Positions 1 to 9,085 of a stretch of 64,000 bases of DNA are shown one piece after another. Origin of the DNA: Comamonadaceae bacterium (lineage in GTDB: Bacteria; Pseudomonadota; Gammaproteobacteria; Burkholderiales; Burkholderiaceae_C). Made by a program: the position numbers and the translations under genes. Where the stretch lies: positions 1 to 64,000 of the forward strand of contig CANBWY010000001.1 of assembly GCA_947373245.1 (NCBI GenBank), in the 5' to 3' direction. The stretch's first letter is position 1; each line of letters opens with the position of its first letter. Under the pieces are notes generated by a model. That model saw only the letters and a list, made by a program, of their open reading frames with translations, searched no databases and was not told where the DNA came from.

Positions 1-2
1 AC

Positions 3-2261
3 ACCTACGCCACCGCGCGTTTGCTGATGCACACCATCGCCAAAGAGGTGTTGGGCAAAGAGGTGCTGCACGCCGACATGGGCCAGCACTACGCCGAATA
101 TTTCCCACAATTCATCCACAAGGGCGTGGAAAACGACTTGCTCGACGAAGCCATGCTGCAGTTCGACCTGCCGCGTTTGGGTGCTGCGCTCAAAGCTGAG
201 CGTGATTTGAAGTTTGATTACCTCGGCCTGCAAACTTTGTATGACCGCTACTTTTTGCACGTGCGCAAGAACCGCATCGAATTGCCACAAGCCTTCTTCA
301 TGCGCGTGGCCATGGGACTGTCGCTCAACGAAGTGGACCGCGAAGCCCGCGCCATTGAGTTCTACGAAGTGCTCTCTTCTTTCGATTTCATGTCGAGCAC
401 GCCCACGCTGTTCAACAGCGGCACCTTGCGTTCACAGCTCTCTAGCTGTTACTTGTCCACCGTGCCTGACAACTTGGACGGCATCTATGAGTTGATCAAA
501 GAAAACGCCTTGCTGTCTAAATTTGCCGGCGGCTTGGGCAACGACTGGACACGTGTACGCGCTCTGGGCAGCCACATCAAGGGCACCAATGGCGAATCAC
601 AAGGCGTCGTGCCGTTCTTGAAAGTCGTCAACGACACGGCCGTGGCTGTGAACCAAGGCGGCAAGCGCAAAGGCGCTGTGTGTACTTATTTGGAAACTTG
701 GCACTTGGACATCGAAGAGTTCCTCGAGTTGCGCAAGAACACGGGTGACGATCGCCGTCGCACCCACGACATGAACACCGCCAACTGGATTCCCGACTTG
801 TTCATGCGTCGCGTGATGGAAAAAGGCGAATGGACCTTGTTCTCGCCCTCCGACGTGCCTGATTTGCACGACTTGTTCGGCGCCCCCTTCGAGAAAGCCT
901 ATGTGGCCTACGAAGCCAAAGCCAAGCGCGGTGAAATCAAGCCCAGTAAAACGGTGCAAGCCACCGACATGTGGCGCAAGATGCTCACCATGTTGTTTGA
1001 AACAGGCCACCCATGGATCACGTTCAAAGACCCATGCAACGTGCGTTCACCCCAACAACACGTGGGCGTGGTGCACTCGTCTAACCTGTGTACCGAGATC
1101 ACGCTCAACACCAGCGACACCGAAACTGCCGTGTGCAACTTGGGCTCCGTTAACTTGTCTCAACACTTGAAAGACGGCCCCAACGGCAAAGAACTCGACC
1201 ACGACAAACTCAAGCGCACCATCAAAGTGGCCATGCGCATGCTGGACAACGTGATTGATATCAACTACTACGCCGTCAAAAAAGCGCGCGACTCCAACCT
1301 GCGCCACCGACCTGTCGGCATGGGCATCATGGCCTTCCAAGACAGCTTGTACGAAATGCGCGTGCCTTACGCCTCACAAGCAGCTGTTGAGTTTGCTGAC
1401 CGTTCGATGGAAGCCGTTTGCTACTACGCTTACTGGGCGTCCTCTGAATTGGCCAAAGAACGCGGCCAGTACGCCAGCTACAAAGGCTCTTTGTGGGACA
1501 AAGGCATCTTGCCGATCGACTCACTCGACATGCTGGCCGAAGCACGCGGAGGCTACCTCGAAGTGGACCGCGCCAAGACCATGGATTGGGACGCCCTGCG
1601 TGCCAAGATTGCCAAAGACGGCATGCGCAACTCCAACTGCGTGGCCATCGCACCCACCGCCACCATCTCCAACATCATTGGTGTGGACGCATCGATCGAG
1701 CCTTGCTTTGGCAACTTATCCGTCAAGTCCAACTTGTCTGGCGAATTCACCGTCATCAACCACTACTTGGTACACGACTTGAAACGCCTCGGCTTGTGGG
1801 ACGACGTGATGGTCATGGACCTGAAACACTTCGACGGATCACTGCGCCCCATCGACCGCGTGCCACAAGAAATCAAAGCCTTGTACGCCACCGCCTTCGA
1901 AGTAGAAGCTACTTGGTTGGTGGAAGCCGCATCACGTCGCCAAAAGTGGATTGACCAAGCGCAGTCACTCAACATTTACATGGCCGGTGCCTCTGGCAAA
2001 AAGTTAGACGAGACCTACAAGCTTGCATGGTTGCGCGGCTTGAAGACCACCTACTACCTGCGCACATCCAGCGCACAACAAGTTGAGAAATCAACCGTGC
2101 AAGCAGGCTCACACAACGCTGTGTCTTCAGGCCCGGCCACCAGTGGCATGAGCGCACTTGAAGCCGCCGCCGCTGCAGCACACGCGCAGATGAATGCCAT
2201 CCCCGCCACCGACATCAAATTCTGCGGTGTGGATGACCCCACCTGCGAATCGTGTCAGTGA
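3..2261 (+). CDS. nrdA: Ribonucleoside-diphosphate reductase, class Ia, alpha subunit (5' end outside the window)
   Basis: Large subunit of aerobic class Ia ribonucleotide reductase, which reduces ribonucleoside diphosphates to deoxyribonucleotides with the NrdB radical subunit. The reading frame is open to the window edge, and the first residue of the ORF-track entry is a TTG codon, so the true start and the N-terminal ATP-cone lie upstream. Visible family signatures are the [13 protein letters not shown] and SSCYL region (first redox Cys), NLCTEI (active-site Asn-Cys-Glu), [10 protein letters not shown] (second redox Cys) and [10 protein letters not shown]. The C-terminus ends with the flexible thiol pair CESC, which re-reduces the active site. 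nrdB follows after 84 nt in the same direction, as expected for an nrdAB operon. Confidence 0.97.
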   Translation, partial: TYATARLLMHTIAKEVLGKEVLHADMGQHYAEYFPQFIHKGVENDLLDEAMLQFDLPRLGAALKAERDLKFDYLGLQTLYDRYFLHVRKNRIELPQAFFMRVAMGLSLNEVDREARAIEFYEVLSSFDFMSSTPTLFNSGTLRSQLSSCYLSTVPDNLDGIYELIKENALLSKFAGGLGNDWTRVRALGSHIKGTNGESQGVVPFLKVVNDTAVAVNQGGKRKGAVCTYLETWHLDIEEFLELRKNTGDDRRRTHDMNTANWIPDLFMRRVMEKGEWTLFSPSDVPDLHDLFGAPFEKAYVAYEAKAKRGEIKPSKTVQATDMWRKMLTMLFETGHPWITFKDPCNVRSPQQHVGVVHSSNLCTEITLNTSDTETAVCNLGSVNLSQHLKDGPNGKELDHDKLKRTIKVAMRMLDNVIDINYYAVKKARDSNLRHRPVGMGIMAFQDSLYEMRVPYASQAAVEFADRSMEAVCYYAYWASSELAKERGQYASYKGSLWDKGILPIDSLDMLAEARGGYLEVDRAKTMDWDALRAKIAKDGMRNSNCVAIAPTATISNIIGVDASIEPCFGNLSVKSNLSGEFTVINHYLVHDLKRLGLWDDVMVMDLKHFDGSLRPIDRVPQEIKALYATAFEVEATWLVEAASRRQKWIDQAQSLNIYMAGASGKKLDETYKLAWLRGLKTTYYLRTSSAQQVEKSTVQAGSHNAVSSGPATSGMSALEAAAAAAHAQMNAIPATDIKFCGVDDPTCESCQ

Positions 2262-2275
2262 TACAACAAAAACAC

Positions 2276-2319
2276 GCAACGAAGTTCACGAATGCTTTGC
2301 GTTTGCCTTCGTTGCATTC
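2276..2319 (+). promoter_or_regulatory. Overlapping inverted repeats between nrdA and nrdB
   Basis: The 84-nt gap holds a perfect 9-bp inverted repeat, GCAACGAAG (2276-2284) with CTTCGTTGC (2307-2315). A second pair, GAATGC (2290-2295) with GCATTC (2314-2319), shares two bases with its right arm, so the two hairpins could exclude each other. There is no clear uridine run. A role in nrdB mRNA processing or expression is inference only. Confidence 0.4.
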
Positions 2320-2345
2320 ATAATTCGTACATTGGATAATTTTTT

Positions 2346-3557
2346 ATGCTGACCTGGGACGAAGAAGTCAAACCCTCATCGCCATCACCTTTTGCAAGCG
2401 GCACCTCTAGCCGCTCGATGGAGCTCCCGCCTCTTTCTGAAACACCGGCCCTACAGCCTGTTGCAGTGGCACGCACGTTGAACGACGGTGCCACAGCACC
2501 TGCGGCCTCACACACCAGCGCAGCAGAGGCACCCAGCACACGTCGCGTGACGGCCGCTGACAAGCGCATCATCAATGGTCAAACCGACGTCAACCAGTTG
2601 GTGCCTTTCAAATACAAATGGGCTTGGGAAAAATACCTCGCCACATGCGCCAACCACTGGATGCCGCAAGAGGTGAACATGACGCGCGACATCGCGTTGT
2701 GGAAAGACCCCAATGGTCTGACCGATGACGAGCGCCGTCTGATCATGCGCAACCTCGGCTTCTTCGTGACCGCCGACTCCTTGGCGGCCAACAACATTGT
2801 GTTGGGCACTTACCGCCACATCACGGCACCCGAGTGCCGCCAATTCTTGCTGCGCCAAGCCTTTGAAGAAGCGATCCACACACACGCTTACCAATACATC
2901 GTCGAGTCTTTGGGCTTGGACGAAGGTGAAATTTTCAACGCGTACCACGAAGTCAAATCCATCCGCGACAAAGATGAGTTCCTGATCCCGTTTATTGACG
3001 CGATCATGGACCCCAACTTCCACACCGGCACACTGCAAACCGACCAAACACTGTTGAAGTCGTTGATCGTGTTCGCTTGCTTGATGGAAGGCTTGTTCTT
3101 CTACGTGGGCTTCACACAGATTTTGGCCTTGGGTCGTCAAAACAAAATGACAGGCGCGGCCGAGCAGTACCAATACATCTTGCGTGACGAGTCCATGCAC
3201 TGCAACTTTGGCATTGACTTGATCAACCAAATCAAACTCGAAAACCCACAACTGTGGACGGCAGAGTTCAAAGAAGAAATCAAAGCCTTGTTCATGCAAG
3301 CCGTTGAACTCGAATACCGCTATGCCGAAGACACCATGCCACGTGGCGTGTTGGGCTTGAACGCCTCGATGTTCAAAGGCTACTTGCGCTACATCGCCAA
3401 CCGACGCGCCACGCAAATCGGTTTGGAAGCCCTCTTCCCCAACGAAGAAAACCCCTTCCCTTGGATGAGCGAGATGATTGACCTCAAAAAAGAACGTAAT
3501 TTCTTTGAAACCCGCGTGATCGAGTACCAATCTGGTGGTGCTCTGTCTTGGGACTGA
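2346..3557 (+). CDS. nrdB: Ribonucleoside-diphosphate reductase, class Ia, beta subunit
   Basis: R2 subunit, which houses the diiron-tyrosyl radical used by NrdA. Asp144 ([10 protein letters not shown]), Glu175 and His178 (EEAIHTHAY), the [11 protein letters not shown] glutamate and the RDESMHCNF Glu/His pair match the diiron ligands. Tyr182 sits four residues after His178, as does the E. coli radical tyrosine after its ligand, and the Asp-to-Glu spacing of 31 also fits, so class Ia is favoured over Ic. The protein has 403 residues, with about 75 low-complexity Ser/Pro/Ala residues before the conserved fold. It starts with ATG and follows nrdA in the same operon. Confidence 0.97.
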   Translation: MLTWDEEVKPSSPSPFASGTSSRSMELPPLSETPALQPVAVARTLNDGATAPAASHTSAAEAPSTRRVTAADKRIINGQTDVNQLVPFKYKWAWEKYLATCANHWMPQEVNMTRDIALWKDPNGLTDDERRLIMRNLGFFVTADSLAANNIVLGTYRHITAPECRQFLLRQAFEEAIHTHAYQYIVESLGLDEGEIFNAYHEVKSIRDKDEFLIPFIDAIMDPNFHTGTLQTDQTLLKSLIVFACLMEGLFFYVGFTQILALGRQNKMTGAAEQYQYILRDESMHCNFGIDLINQIKLENPQLWTAEFKEEIKALFMQAVELEYRYAEDTMPRGVLGLNASMFKGYLRYIANRRATQIGLEALFPNEENPFPWMSEMIDLKKERNFFETRVIEYQSGGALSWD

Positions 3558-3642
3558 TGGCTTAATAAACACACATGTCACCGAATTTGTTCACCACACG
3601 CACAAGCACCCGTTCACGAGGTGCGGTGGTGGACTCACCCTG

Positions 3643-3676
3643 TTCATGGGGTTGGACCCGGGTCCAGCGCCATGAA
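3643..3676. promoter_or_regulatory. 34-bp near-perfect palindrome upstream of the histone-like gene
   Basis: The core TGGACCCGGGTCCA is a perfect 14-bp palindrome. It is flanked symmetrically by TTCATGG and CCATGAA, with three less-matched bases on each side. It lies about 75 bp upstream of the histone-like start codon and 86 bp after nrdB. No T-run follows, so it is not a standard terminator; a protein-binding site or mRNA hairpin is possible. Confidence 0.45.
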
Positions 3677-3751
3677 TCGCTTTGCACACACAAAAAAACC
3701 GTGCGAAGTGTTTTACACCCAATGATCTAAATTCGATCTAGGAGAACAGAA

Positions 3752-4255
3752 ATGGCAACTGCAAAACCCATGGCCGCTAAAAAGGCCCCTGCAAAGAAAG
3801 CTGTCGCGGCCAAAAAGCCAGCAGCCAAAAAAGTCGCGGCTAAAAAGCCAGCAGCTAAAAAAGTAGCGGCCGCAAAGCCTGCTGCTAAAAAAGTTGCAGC
3901 TAAGAAGCCAGTGGCTAAAAAAGTAGCGGCTAAGAAGCCAGCAGCCAAAAAAGTCGCAGCTGCAAAGCCAGCGGCTAAAAAAGTAGCTGCCAAAAAGCCT
4001 GCTGCTAAGAAAGTTGCAGCTAAAAAAGTTGCAGCGAAGAAGCCAGCCGCTAAAGCAGCAGCAGCTAAAAAACCAGCTGCCAAAAAAGTAGCAAAGAAAG
4101 CAGCGGCTAAAAAGCCTGCTGCCAAAAAACCTGCTGCTAAAAAAGCCGCTAAAAAGCCTGCTGCAAAGAAAGCTGCGAAAGCACCCGCTGCCCACGCACA
4201 GACAACGTTGAACCCGCAAGCTGCTTGGCCTTTCCCAACAGCAAGCAAGCCTTAA
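3752..4255 (+). CDS. Histone H1-like lysine/alanine-rich DNA-binding protein
   Basis: A 167-residue protein made almost wholly of Lys, Ala and Pro in AAKKPAAKKVAAKK-type repeats with roughly 10-residue spacing. It resembles the C-terminal tail of eukaryotic H1 and the bacterial HctB/AlgP-type proteins. Such proteins bind DNA non-specifically through charge and may act in nucleoid compaction. No folded domain is visible, and the only non-repetitive part is the short tail QTTLNPQAAWPFPTASKP. The start follows a good ribosome site, AGGAGA. The protein stands alone after a 194-bp gap and has its own terminator. Exact repeat number may vary between strains because the DNA is repetitive. Family assignment is good; cellular role is inferred. 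Confidence 0.85.
   Translation: MATAKPMAAKKAPAKKAVAAKKPAAKKVAAKKPAAKKVAAAKPAAKKVAAKKPVAKKVAAKKPAAKKVAAAKPAAKKVAAKKPAAKKVAAKKVAAKKPAAKAAAAKKPAAKKVAKKAAAKKPAAKKPAAKKAAKKPAAKKAAKAPAAHAQTTLNPQAAWPFPTASKP
3780..4170 (+). repeat. Degenerate tandem coding repeat (AAKKPAAKKV units)
   Basis: Imperfect repeats of about 15 and 30 nt, based on GCTAAAAAGCCAGCA-like units, encode the Lys/Ala/Pro repeats of the histone-like protein. They are maintained at the codon level, with many synonymous differences, so this is a protein repeat and not a recent DNA expansion. Confidence 0.75.
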
Positions 4256-4291
4256 TCGTCACTGATCAAGGCTACGGTTTACCGTTCGCTC

Positions 4292-4323
4292 AAGCCCGAT
4301 GCCGCAAGGTTTCGGGCTTTTTC
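4292..4323 (+). terminator. Rho-independent terminator of the histone-like gene
   Basis: An 8-bp stem AAGCCCGA/TCGGGCTT with a 12-nt loop is followed by a T-rich tail TTTTTC. It lies about 40 nt after the histone-like stop codon and just before the DUF167 gene. Confidence 0.8.
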
Positions 4324-4338
4324 TTCACCCCTTGCCTT

Positions 4339-4647
4339 ATGACGCTACCTGACGTTTCTTATCTGCGCCTTGAAAAAACAGGTGCGGTGATCATAGACAT
4401 TCACGTCATCCCGAACGCCTCACGCACACAGGCCGATGGCTCTCACGATGGGGCATTGCGTGTACGCTTACATGCCCCGCCCGTGGATGGCAAAGCCAAT
4501 TCAGCACTCATTGCATGGTTGGCAGACGCATTGGGCTTGGCCAAACGAGATGTAGAACTGATCCGTGGCCAGACCGCCAAACGAAAACAGCTGCGGGTCA
4601 GCGCAGCTGCTTGCGACAAAGCCGATTGGCCAGCCTTGGCGATCTAA
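4339..4647 (+). CDS. DUF167/YggU family protein
   Basis: Small protein of about 102 residues of the UPF0235/YggU family, whose biochemical role is not established. Hallmarks are VIPNASRT near the N-terminus, RLHAPPVDGKANSALIAWLA in the middle and VELIRGQTAKRKQL near the end. The ORF-track entry begins earlier (4225), but that stretch covers the histone-like stop codon and the terminator, so I use the ATG at 4339, giving the usual family length. It is followed by a convergent kinase gene. Confidence 0.88.
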   Translation: MTLPDVSYLRLEKTGAVIIDIHVIPNASRTQADGSHDGALRVRLHAPPVDGKANSALIAWLADALGLAKRDVELIRGQTAKRKQLRVSAAACDKADWPALAI

Positions 4648-4667
4648 GGCGCTTGCGGGCTCTCTGT

Positions 4668-5567
4668 TTAGGCGATGGTCAAACCATCTACTGTGTAGTT
4701 TTGCGGGCCACGCTGGGCAATTTTTAAGGCGCCCACTTGGTTGCCTAAGGCTGCACATTTCGCCAGCGACCAACCTTGCTCCAAGCCAAACAACAGCGCA
4801 CCGCGCCATGCATCGCCACACCCTGTCGGGTCCACCACCGCTGCTGCTTTGATCGGGGGCACAACGGTTTTCTCGCCATCCACCCACACCTCACAGCCAT
4901 GGGCGCCCAAAGTCACGATCAGGCCCTGCACGCGGCGTGAAATATCGGCATAGCTCAAGCCTGTGCGATCACTCAGCATCTTGCCTTCGTAGTCGTTCAC
5001 CGTGACCCAAGTGGCTTGGTCGATGAAGCGCGCCAAATCAGCGCCATCAAACATGGGCAAGCCTTGGCCTGGATCAAACACAAAAGGAATGTCTGCCGCA
5101 TTGAATTGCTCGGCATGCTGCACCATGGCATCTCGGCCATCGGGCGAGATGATGCCGAGTTTGATATCTGCACGTTTTTCAATCTGGGTGGTGTGCGCTT
5201 GCATCATCGCGCCAGGGTGAAACGCCGTGATTTGGTTGTTGTCCCGGTCCGTCATGATCATGGCTTGTGCGGTGTACGTGTCTTGCACTTGGCGCACGTA
5301 CTCGGTCGAAATACCCAGCGTCTTCAAACGCTGCAAATAGTCAGCCGCATCGGTACCCAAAGTCGCCATGGGCAACGGTGTGCCACCCAAGACTTTCAAG
5401 CTGTAGGCAATATTGCCAGCACAACCGCCAAAGTCACGGCGCAACGCGGGCACCAAGAACGAGACGTTCAAGATGTGCAGCTGGTCAGGCAAGATTTGCT
5501 CAGCAAATCGGCCTTCAAAGCTCATGATGGAGTCGAACGCGAGCGAGCCGCAAATCAGCGAAGCCAT
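4668..5567 (-). CDS. PfkB-family carbohydrate/nucleoside kinase (adenosine kinase-like)
   Basis: A 299-residue ribokinase-fold kinase that phosphorylates a sugar or nucleoside hydroxyl with ATP. The N-terminus has SLICGSLAFDSIM and the substrate-site segment DFGGCAGNIAYSLKVLGG. The C-terminal signature is DPTGCGDAWRGALLFGL, whose GD supplies the catalytic Asp and anion hole (family consensus DTxGAGD). The sequence resembles bacterial proteins often annotated as adenosine kinase, but the substrate cannot be read from sequence. It stands alone on the minus strand, 18 nt downstream of the DUF3426 gene, so it could be co-transcribed with the acc-prmA set. Confidence 0.85.
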   Translation of the reverse strand: MASLICGSLAFDSIMSFEGRFAEQILPDQLHILNVSFLVPALRRDFGGCAGNIAYSLKVLGGTPLPMATLGTDAADYLQRLKTLGISTEYVRQVQDTYTAQAMIMTDRDNNQITAFHPGAMMQAHTTQIEKRADIKLGIISPDGRDAMVQHAEQFNAADIPFVFDPGQGLPMFDGADLARFIDQATWVTVNDYEGKMLSDRTGLSYADISRRVQGLIVTLGAHGCEVWVDGEKTVVPPIKAAAVVDPTGCGDAWRGALLFGLEQGWSLAKCAALGNQVGALKIAQRGPQNYTVDGLTIA

Positions 5568-5585
5568 AGAAATTCTTTCTAGAAA

Positions 5586-6317
5586 TTAAGGGTAAAAAAT
5601 CAGCGCTTTGAAGCCCGTGATGCGCTGGCTGACTTTGTCATCCAAGTCGAAATTCAGTGTGGACCGTACATCGCGCAGCGCTTGCACATGGTCTTTGACC
5701 GCCATTTCATCGGCAGTGAAAACACGGCGCACCAAGACTTGGTCTTGCAAATCGGTGAGACTCAATTCCAAAGCAGGCATGGCCACCGCATGGTGTTGCG
5801 TGTTTTTCAAGCGCAATTGCACGGTGTAGCCGCCTGCTGGGCTTTCGATGAAGCTACTGCTTTCAATCAATACCGCATCTGGCTCACGAGGCCATGTGAC
5901 CTCGCAGGCGCACATGGTCGACAGGATGGGCTTCAAAGCCGGCTCTTCTGCGGCCAGCCAATTGCGCTGCGAGACCAACAACTGCCACAACAACGCCAAG
6001 CTCAAGAGAACCACGCCAGCCAGCCAACCCAAAGGCGGTATGGCTGGCTTGCTGGTGTTGGTGTTGGTACTGCTGCTGTCGGCAACCGGCTTAGCCTCAC
6101 TCGCAGCGACAGCAGGCGCCATCGCCGCACGAAACAAAGAAGGCGCATCGCTACTCGGCGTGGGTAGCGCAGGCACATCAGACTGCACGTCAAAATGAAG
6201 CGCCGCCTCAAACACATGCGCACAACGACCACACCGCACCCACCCTTTGGCCAGCTCAAGCTGTTGGGGCGATACCTTGAAGGCAGTCGCACATTGGGGG
6301 CAGTGGGTGATGTACAT
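5586..6317 (-). CDS. Zinc-ribbon and DUF3426 domain membrane protein
   Basis: Begins with an MJ0042-type zinc ribbon, CPQCATAF followed by VRCGRCAHVF, that is CxxC-x(n)-CxxC. A low-complexity Ala/Ser/Thr linker, one transmembrane segment (WLAGVVLLSLALLWQLLV) and a DUF3426 domain follow. The function is not known. I use the start MYITHCPQC because its ATG overlaps the prmA stop (TGATG), rather than the ORF-track start nine residues upstream. The arrangement prmA-DUF3426 is common in betaproteobacteria, so co-expression is likely. About 243 residues. Confidence 0.85.
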   Translation of the reverse strand: MYITHCPQCATAFKVSPQQLELAKGWVRCGRCAHVFEAALHFDVQSDVPALPTPSSDAPSLFRAAMAPAVAASEAKPVADSSSTNTNTSKPAIPPLGWLAGVVLLSLALLWQLLVSQRNWLAAEEPALKPILSTMCACEVTWPREPDAVLIESSSFIESPAGGYTVQLRLKNTQHHAVAMPALELSLTDLQDQVLVRRVFTADEMAVKDHVQALRDVRSTLNFDLDDKVSQRITGFKALIFYP

Positions 6318-7198
6318 CAGCAGTCGGCGGTCATCAAAATCCAACCGTCTTCAGCGTCGCTCACCTGCAAGCTGCAATAAGGCGCGTAAGCGTCTTTGAG
6401 CTCTTGGGCTTGTCGCTCAAGAATGCCCGCCAGCACCAAGTGTCCGCCTGCGGCCACATGGCTACGCAGCAGCGGCGCCAGCACCTTCAAAGGCGTGGCC
6501 AAGATGTTGGCCAGCACCGTTTGGTAGCGGCCCGTGGCTTTGTCTGGCAAACCTGCGTTCAAGCGCACGTGGTTGGCGTCGGCATTGAGCACGGTGGCTG
6601 TCACCGCCGCTTCGTCAATGTCAACCGCGTCAATCGTGTTCGCGCCATGCAAAGCCGCACCGATGGCCAAAATGCCAGAGCCGCAGCCGTAGTCGAGCAC
6701 GCGTTGGTTCGCCACATCGTGTGTGGCAATCCAGCGCAAACACATGCGTGTGGTGGGGTGCGTGCCCGTGCCAAATGCCAAACCGGGGTCTAAGCGAATG
6801 ACTTTTTTGGCTTGCGCAGGTGGCTCGTGCCAGGTGGGAACAATCCAAAATTCGGGCGTGATTTCAACAGGTGCAAATTGCGACTGCGTCAAACGCACCC
6901 AATCTTGGTCGGCCACCGGCTGAATGCCCAACACGTCGCTTTTGGCAAAGAAGTCTTGCAAGGCCAGTAAACGCGAGGCATCTTGCGCGGCCACTTGCTC
7001 CGCAAACAAGGCCACGATGCGCGAACGCTTCCAGCCTTCTTTGGGGGGCGGCATGCCGGGCTCGCCAAACAAGGCTTGCTCGGCATCGGTTTGGGCATCG
7101 GCGTCTTCGACGGATACGCTCAAAGCATCAAGTGCATCCAGCGCCTCGCAAACAGCTTCCACGCTGTCTTCGGGGCACATCAGTCGCAACTCAAACAT
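6317..7198 (-). CDS. prmA: Ribosomal protein L11 methyltransferase
   Basis: SAM-dependent methyltransferase that trimethylates ribosomal protein L11. It has an N-terminal substrate-recognition region ([16 protein letters not shown]) and a class I Rossmann domain with FGTGTHPTTRMCL and the SAM-binding VLDYGCGSGILAIGAA. NILATPLKVLAPLL follows. The ORF track starts eight residues earlier, but MFELRL overlaps the accC stop as TGATG, indicating translational coupling. About 293 residues, normal for PrmA. Linkage of accBC with prmA is typical of proteobacteria. Confidence 0.96.
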   Translation of the reverse strand: MFELRLMCPEDSVEAVCEALDALDALSVSVEDADAQTDAEQALFGEPGMPPPKEGWKRSRIVALFAEQVAAQDASRLLALQDFFAKSDVLGIQPVADQDWVRLTQSQFAPVEITPEFWIVPTWHEPPAQAKKVIRLDPGLAFGTGTHPTTRMCLRWIATHDVANQRVLDYGCGSGILAIGAALHGANTIDAVDIDEAAVTATVLNADANHVRLNAGLPDKATGRYQTVLANILATPLKVLAPLLRSHVAAGGHLVLAGILERQAQELKDAYAPYCSLQVSDAEDGWILMTADC

Positions 7199-8547
7199 CA
7201 GCGCTTGTGAGCAGCGAGCCACTCTTCCAAGTAATGAATGTTGGTGCCACCGGCCATGAACTTGGCGTCCACCATCAATTCGCGGTGCAGCGGAATGTTG
7301 GTGTTGATGCCTTCTACCAAAGTCTCATTCAAAGCCGTACGCATGCGTGCCAAAGCTTCGTCACGGGTGTCGCCGTGCACGATGATCTTGCCAATCATCG
7401 AGTCGTAGTTTGGCGGCACGTAGTAGTTGGTGTAGATGTGTGAGTCCACGCGCACGCCAGGGCCACCGGGCGCATGCCACATGGTGATGCGGCCGGGCGA
7501 TGGGATGAACTTGAACGGGTCTTCCGCATTGATACGGCACTCGATCGAGTGACCGCGTACATGAATGTCTCGCTGTGCAAAAGGCAACTTCAAACCAGCC
7601 GCCACCATGATTTGCGTTTTCACGATGTCAATGCCAGTGATGTATTCGGTCACTGGGTGCTCCACCTGCACGCGGGTGTTCATTTCAATGAAATAGAACT
7701 CGCCGTTTTCGTACAAGAACTCAAACGTGCCCGCACCGCGGTAGCTGATCTTCTTGCAAGCCGCAGCACAACGCTCACCGATCTTGTCGATCAACTTGCG
7801 TGGAATACCAGGCGCTGGCGCTTCTTCGATCACTTTTTGGTGACGACGTTGCATCGAACAATCACGCTCGCCCAAATAAACGGCGTTCTTGTGCTTGTCA
7901 GCCAAGATTTGAATTTCGATGTGACGTGGATTTTGGAGGTACTTCTCCATGTACACGGCGGGGTTGCCGAAGGCGGTCCCGGCTTCCGCTTTGGTCATTG
8001 CCACAGCGTTGATCAAAGCTGCTTCGGTGTGCACCACGCGCATGCCACGACCACCACCACCGCCAGCGGCTTTGATGATGACGGGGTAACCCACGCTCTT
8101 GGCAATGCGTTTGATAGCGGCAGGATCGTCTGGCAACTCGCCTTCAGAACCTGGCACGCAAGGCACGCCCGCTTTGATCATGGCTTGTTTGGCCGACACC
8201 TTGTCGCCCATGATGCGGATAGATTCAGCGGTGGGACCGATGAACTGGAAGCCGCTTTTTTCGACGCGCTCAGCAAAGTCGGCGTTTTCGCTCAAGAAAC
8301 CGTAGCCCGGATGAATGGCTTCAGAGTCTGTCACTTCAGCCGCCGCAATGATCGCGGGCATATTGAGGTAGCTCAGGGTCGATGACGCGGGGCCAATACA
8401 CACGGCTTCGTCGGCTAACTTGACGTATTTGGCGTCACGGTCGGCTTCGGAATACACCATCACCGCTTTGACACCCAGCTCGCGACAGGCGCGTTGAATG
8501 CGCAAGGCGATTTCGCCACGGTTGGCGATCAGGATTTTTTTAAACAT
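7198..8547 (-). CDS. accC: Acetyl-CoA carboxylase, biotin carboxylase subunit
   Basis: ATP-grasp enzyme that carboxylates biotin on AccB, the first half-reaction of malonyl-CoA synthesis. The start [17 protein letters not shown] is the family N-terminus and replaces the ORF-track start 37 residues upstream. The glycine-rich ATP lid [37 protein letters not shown] and [14 protein letters not shown] (catalytic region) are all present. 449 residues, as in E. coli. It follows accB after 13 nt, so the two subunits are made from one transcript. Confidence 0.98.
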   Translation of the reverse strand: MFKKILIANRGEIALRIQRACRELGVKAVMVYSEADRDAKYVKLADEAVCIGPASSTLSYLNMPAIIAAAEVTDSEAIHPGYGFLSENADFAERVEKSGFQFIGPTAESIRIMGDKVSAKQAMIKAGVPCVPGSEGELPDDPAAIKRIAKSVGYPVIIKAAGGGGGRGMRVVHTEAALINAVAMTKAEAGTAFGNPAVYMEKYLQNPRHIEIQILADKHKNAVYLGERDCSMQRRHQKVIEEAPAPGIPRKLIDKIGERCAAACKKISYRGAGTFEFLYENGEFYFIEMNTRVQVEHPVTEYITGIDIVKTQIMVAAGLKLPFAQRDIHVRGHSIECRINAEDPFKFIPSPGRITMWHAPGGPGVRVDSHIYTNYYVPPNYDSMIGKIIVHGDTRDEALARMRTALNETLVEGINTNIPLHRELMVDAKFMAGGTNIHYLEEWLAAHKR

Positions 8548-8560
8548 GGCAGACCCGCCG

Positions 8561-9013
8561 TTATTCAATGATGAACAGGGGTGCGCCGTATTCCACAGCT
8601 TGGCCGTTCTCAGCCAAGATCTTGGTGATCGTGCCAGACTTGTCAGCCTCGATCTCATTCAAGATCTTCATGGCTTCAATGATGCAGATGGTGTCGCCTT
8701 CTTTGACCTGTTGGCCGACTTCGGCAAACGCCTTGGCGCCAGGGCTAGAAGAACGGTAGAAGGTCCCAACCATGGGTGACTTGACGGTGTGGCCAGCCGG
8801 TGCGGCTTCCGCCACCGGAGCGGCAGCAACTGGCGCAGCCGCCACAGGCGCGGCAACTGCGACAGGTGCAGCAGCCATTTGCGTCACCATGGCCACAGGG
8901 GCTGGTGCACTCTTAACGATACGGACCGTGCCTTCTGCCTCGGTAATTTCGAGTTCAGACACATTGGAGTCGGAGACCAGGTCAATCAACGTCTTGAGTT
9001 TTCGCAAATCCAT
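8561..9013 (-). CDS. accB: Acetyl-CoA carboxylase, biotin carboxyl carrier protein
   Basis: Carries the covalently bound biotin of acetyl-CoA carboxylase. The N-terminal domain ([13 protein letters not shown]) is joined by an Ala/Pro/Val-rich mobile linker (about residues 36-73) to the biotinyl domain. The biotin lysine is Lys116 in [12 protein letters not shown]; the family usually has AMKM or AMKL at this point, so the Ile is a mild variant. 150 residues. It is the first gene of an accB-accC-prmA-DUF3426 set, with a candidate operator directly upstream. Confidence 0.97.
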   Translation of the reverse strand: MDLRKLKTLIDLVSDSNVSELEITEAEGTVRIVKSAPAPVAMVTQMAAAPVAVAAPVAAAPVAAAPVAEAAPAGHTVKSPMVGTFYRSSSPGAKAFAEVGQQVKEGDTICIIEAMKILNEIEADKSGTITKILAENGQAVEYGAPLFIIE

Positions 9014-9030
9014 AACTACATCCTATTTGT

Positions 9031-9053
9031 TGTAAATAAGTGCCTAATTTACA
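9031..9053. promoter_or_regulatory. 23-bp operator-like palindrome upstream of accB
   Basis: TGTAAAT-N9-ATTTACA, a perfect 7-bp half-site pair whose spacer is also partly symmetric (9 of 11 positions paired overall). It ends 17 bp before the accB ATG, near weak -35/-10-like sequences on the minus strand. Size and symmetry suggest a dimeric repressor site controlling fatty acid synthesis genes; the regulator is unknown. Confidence 0.4.
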
Positions 9054-9085
9054 CCAAGTTGCAGATCGACACTTGATAAATCTCG

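Noticed and set aside
2508-3581. 357-residue minus-strand ORF over nrdB
   Set aside because: Antisense to a clear nrdB with all diiron ligands; composition is His/Val/Gln-rich as typical for shadows in GC-rich genes.
3780-4170. Short regular repeats that could suggest a CRISPR array
   Set aside because: Units are imperfect, contiguous and in frame with Lys/Ala/Pro codons; there are no unique spacers or cas genes.
3713-4248. Two minus-strand ORFs over the histone-like gene
   Set aside because: Antisense shadows of GCT/AAA repeats, giving Phe/Leu/Ala-rich or Cys/Phe/Ser-rich sequence with no family character.
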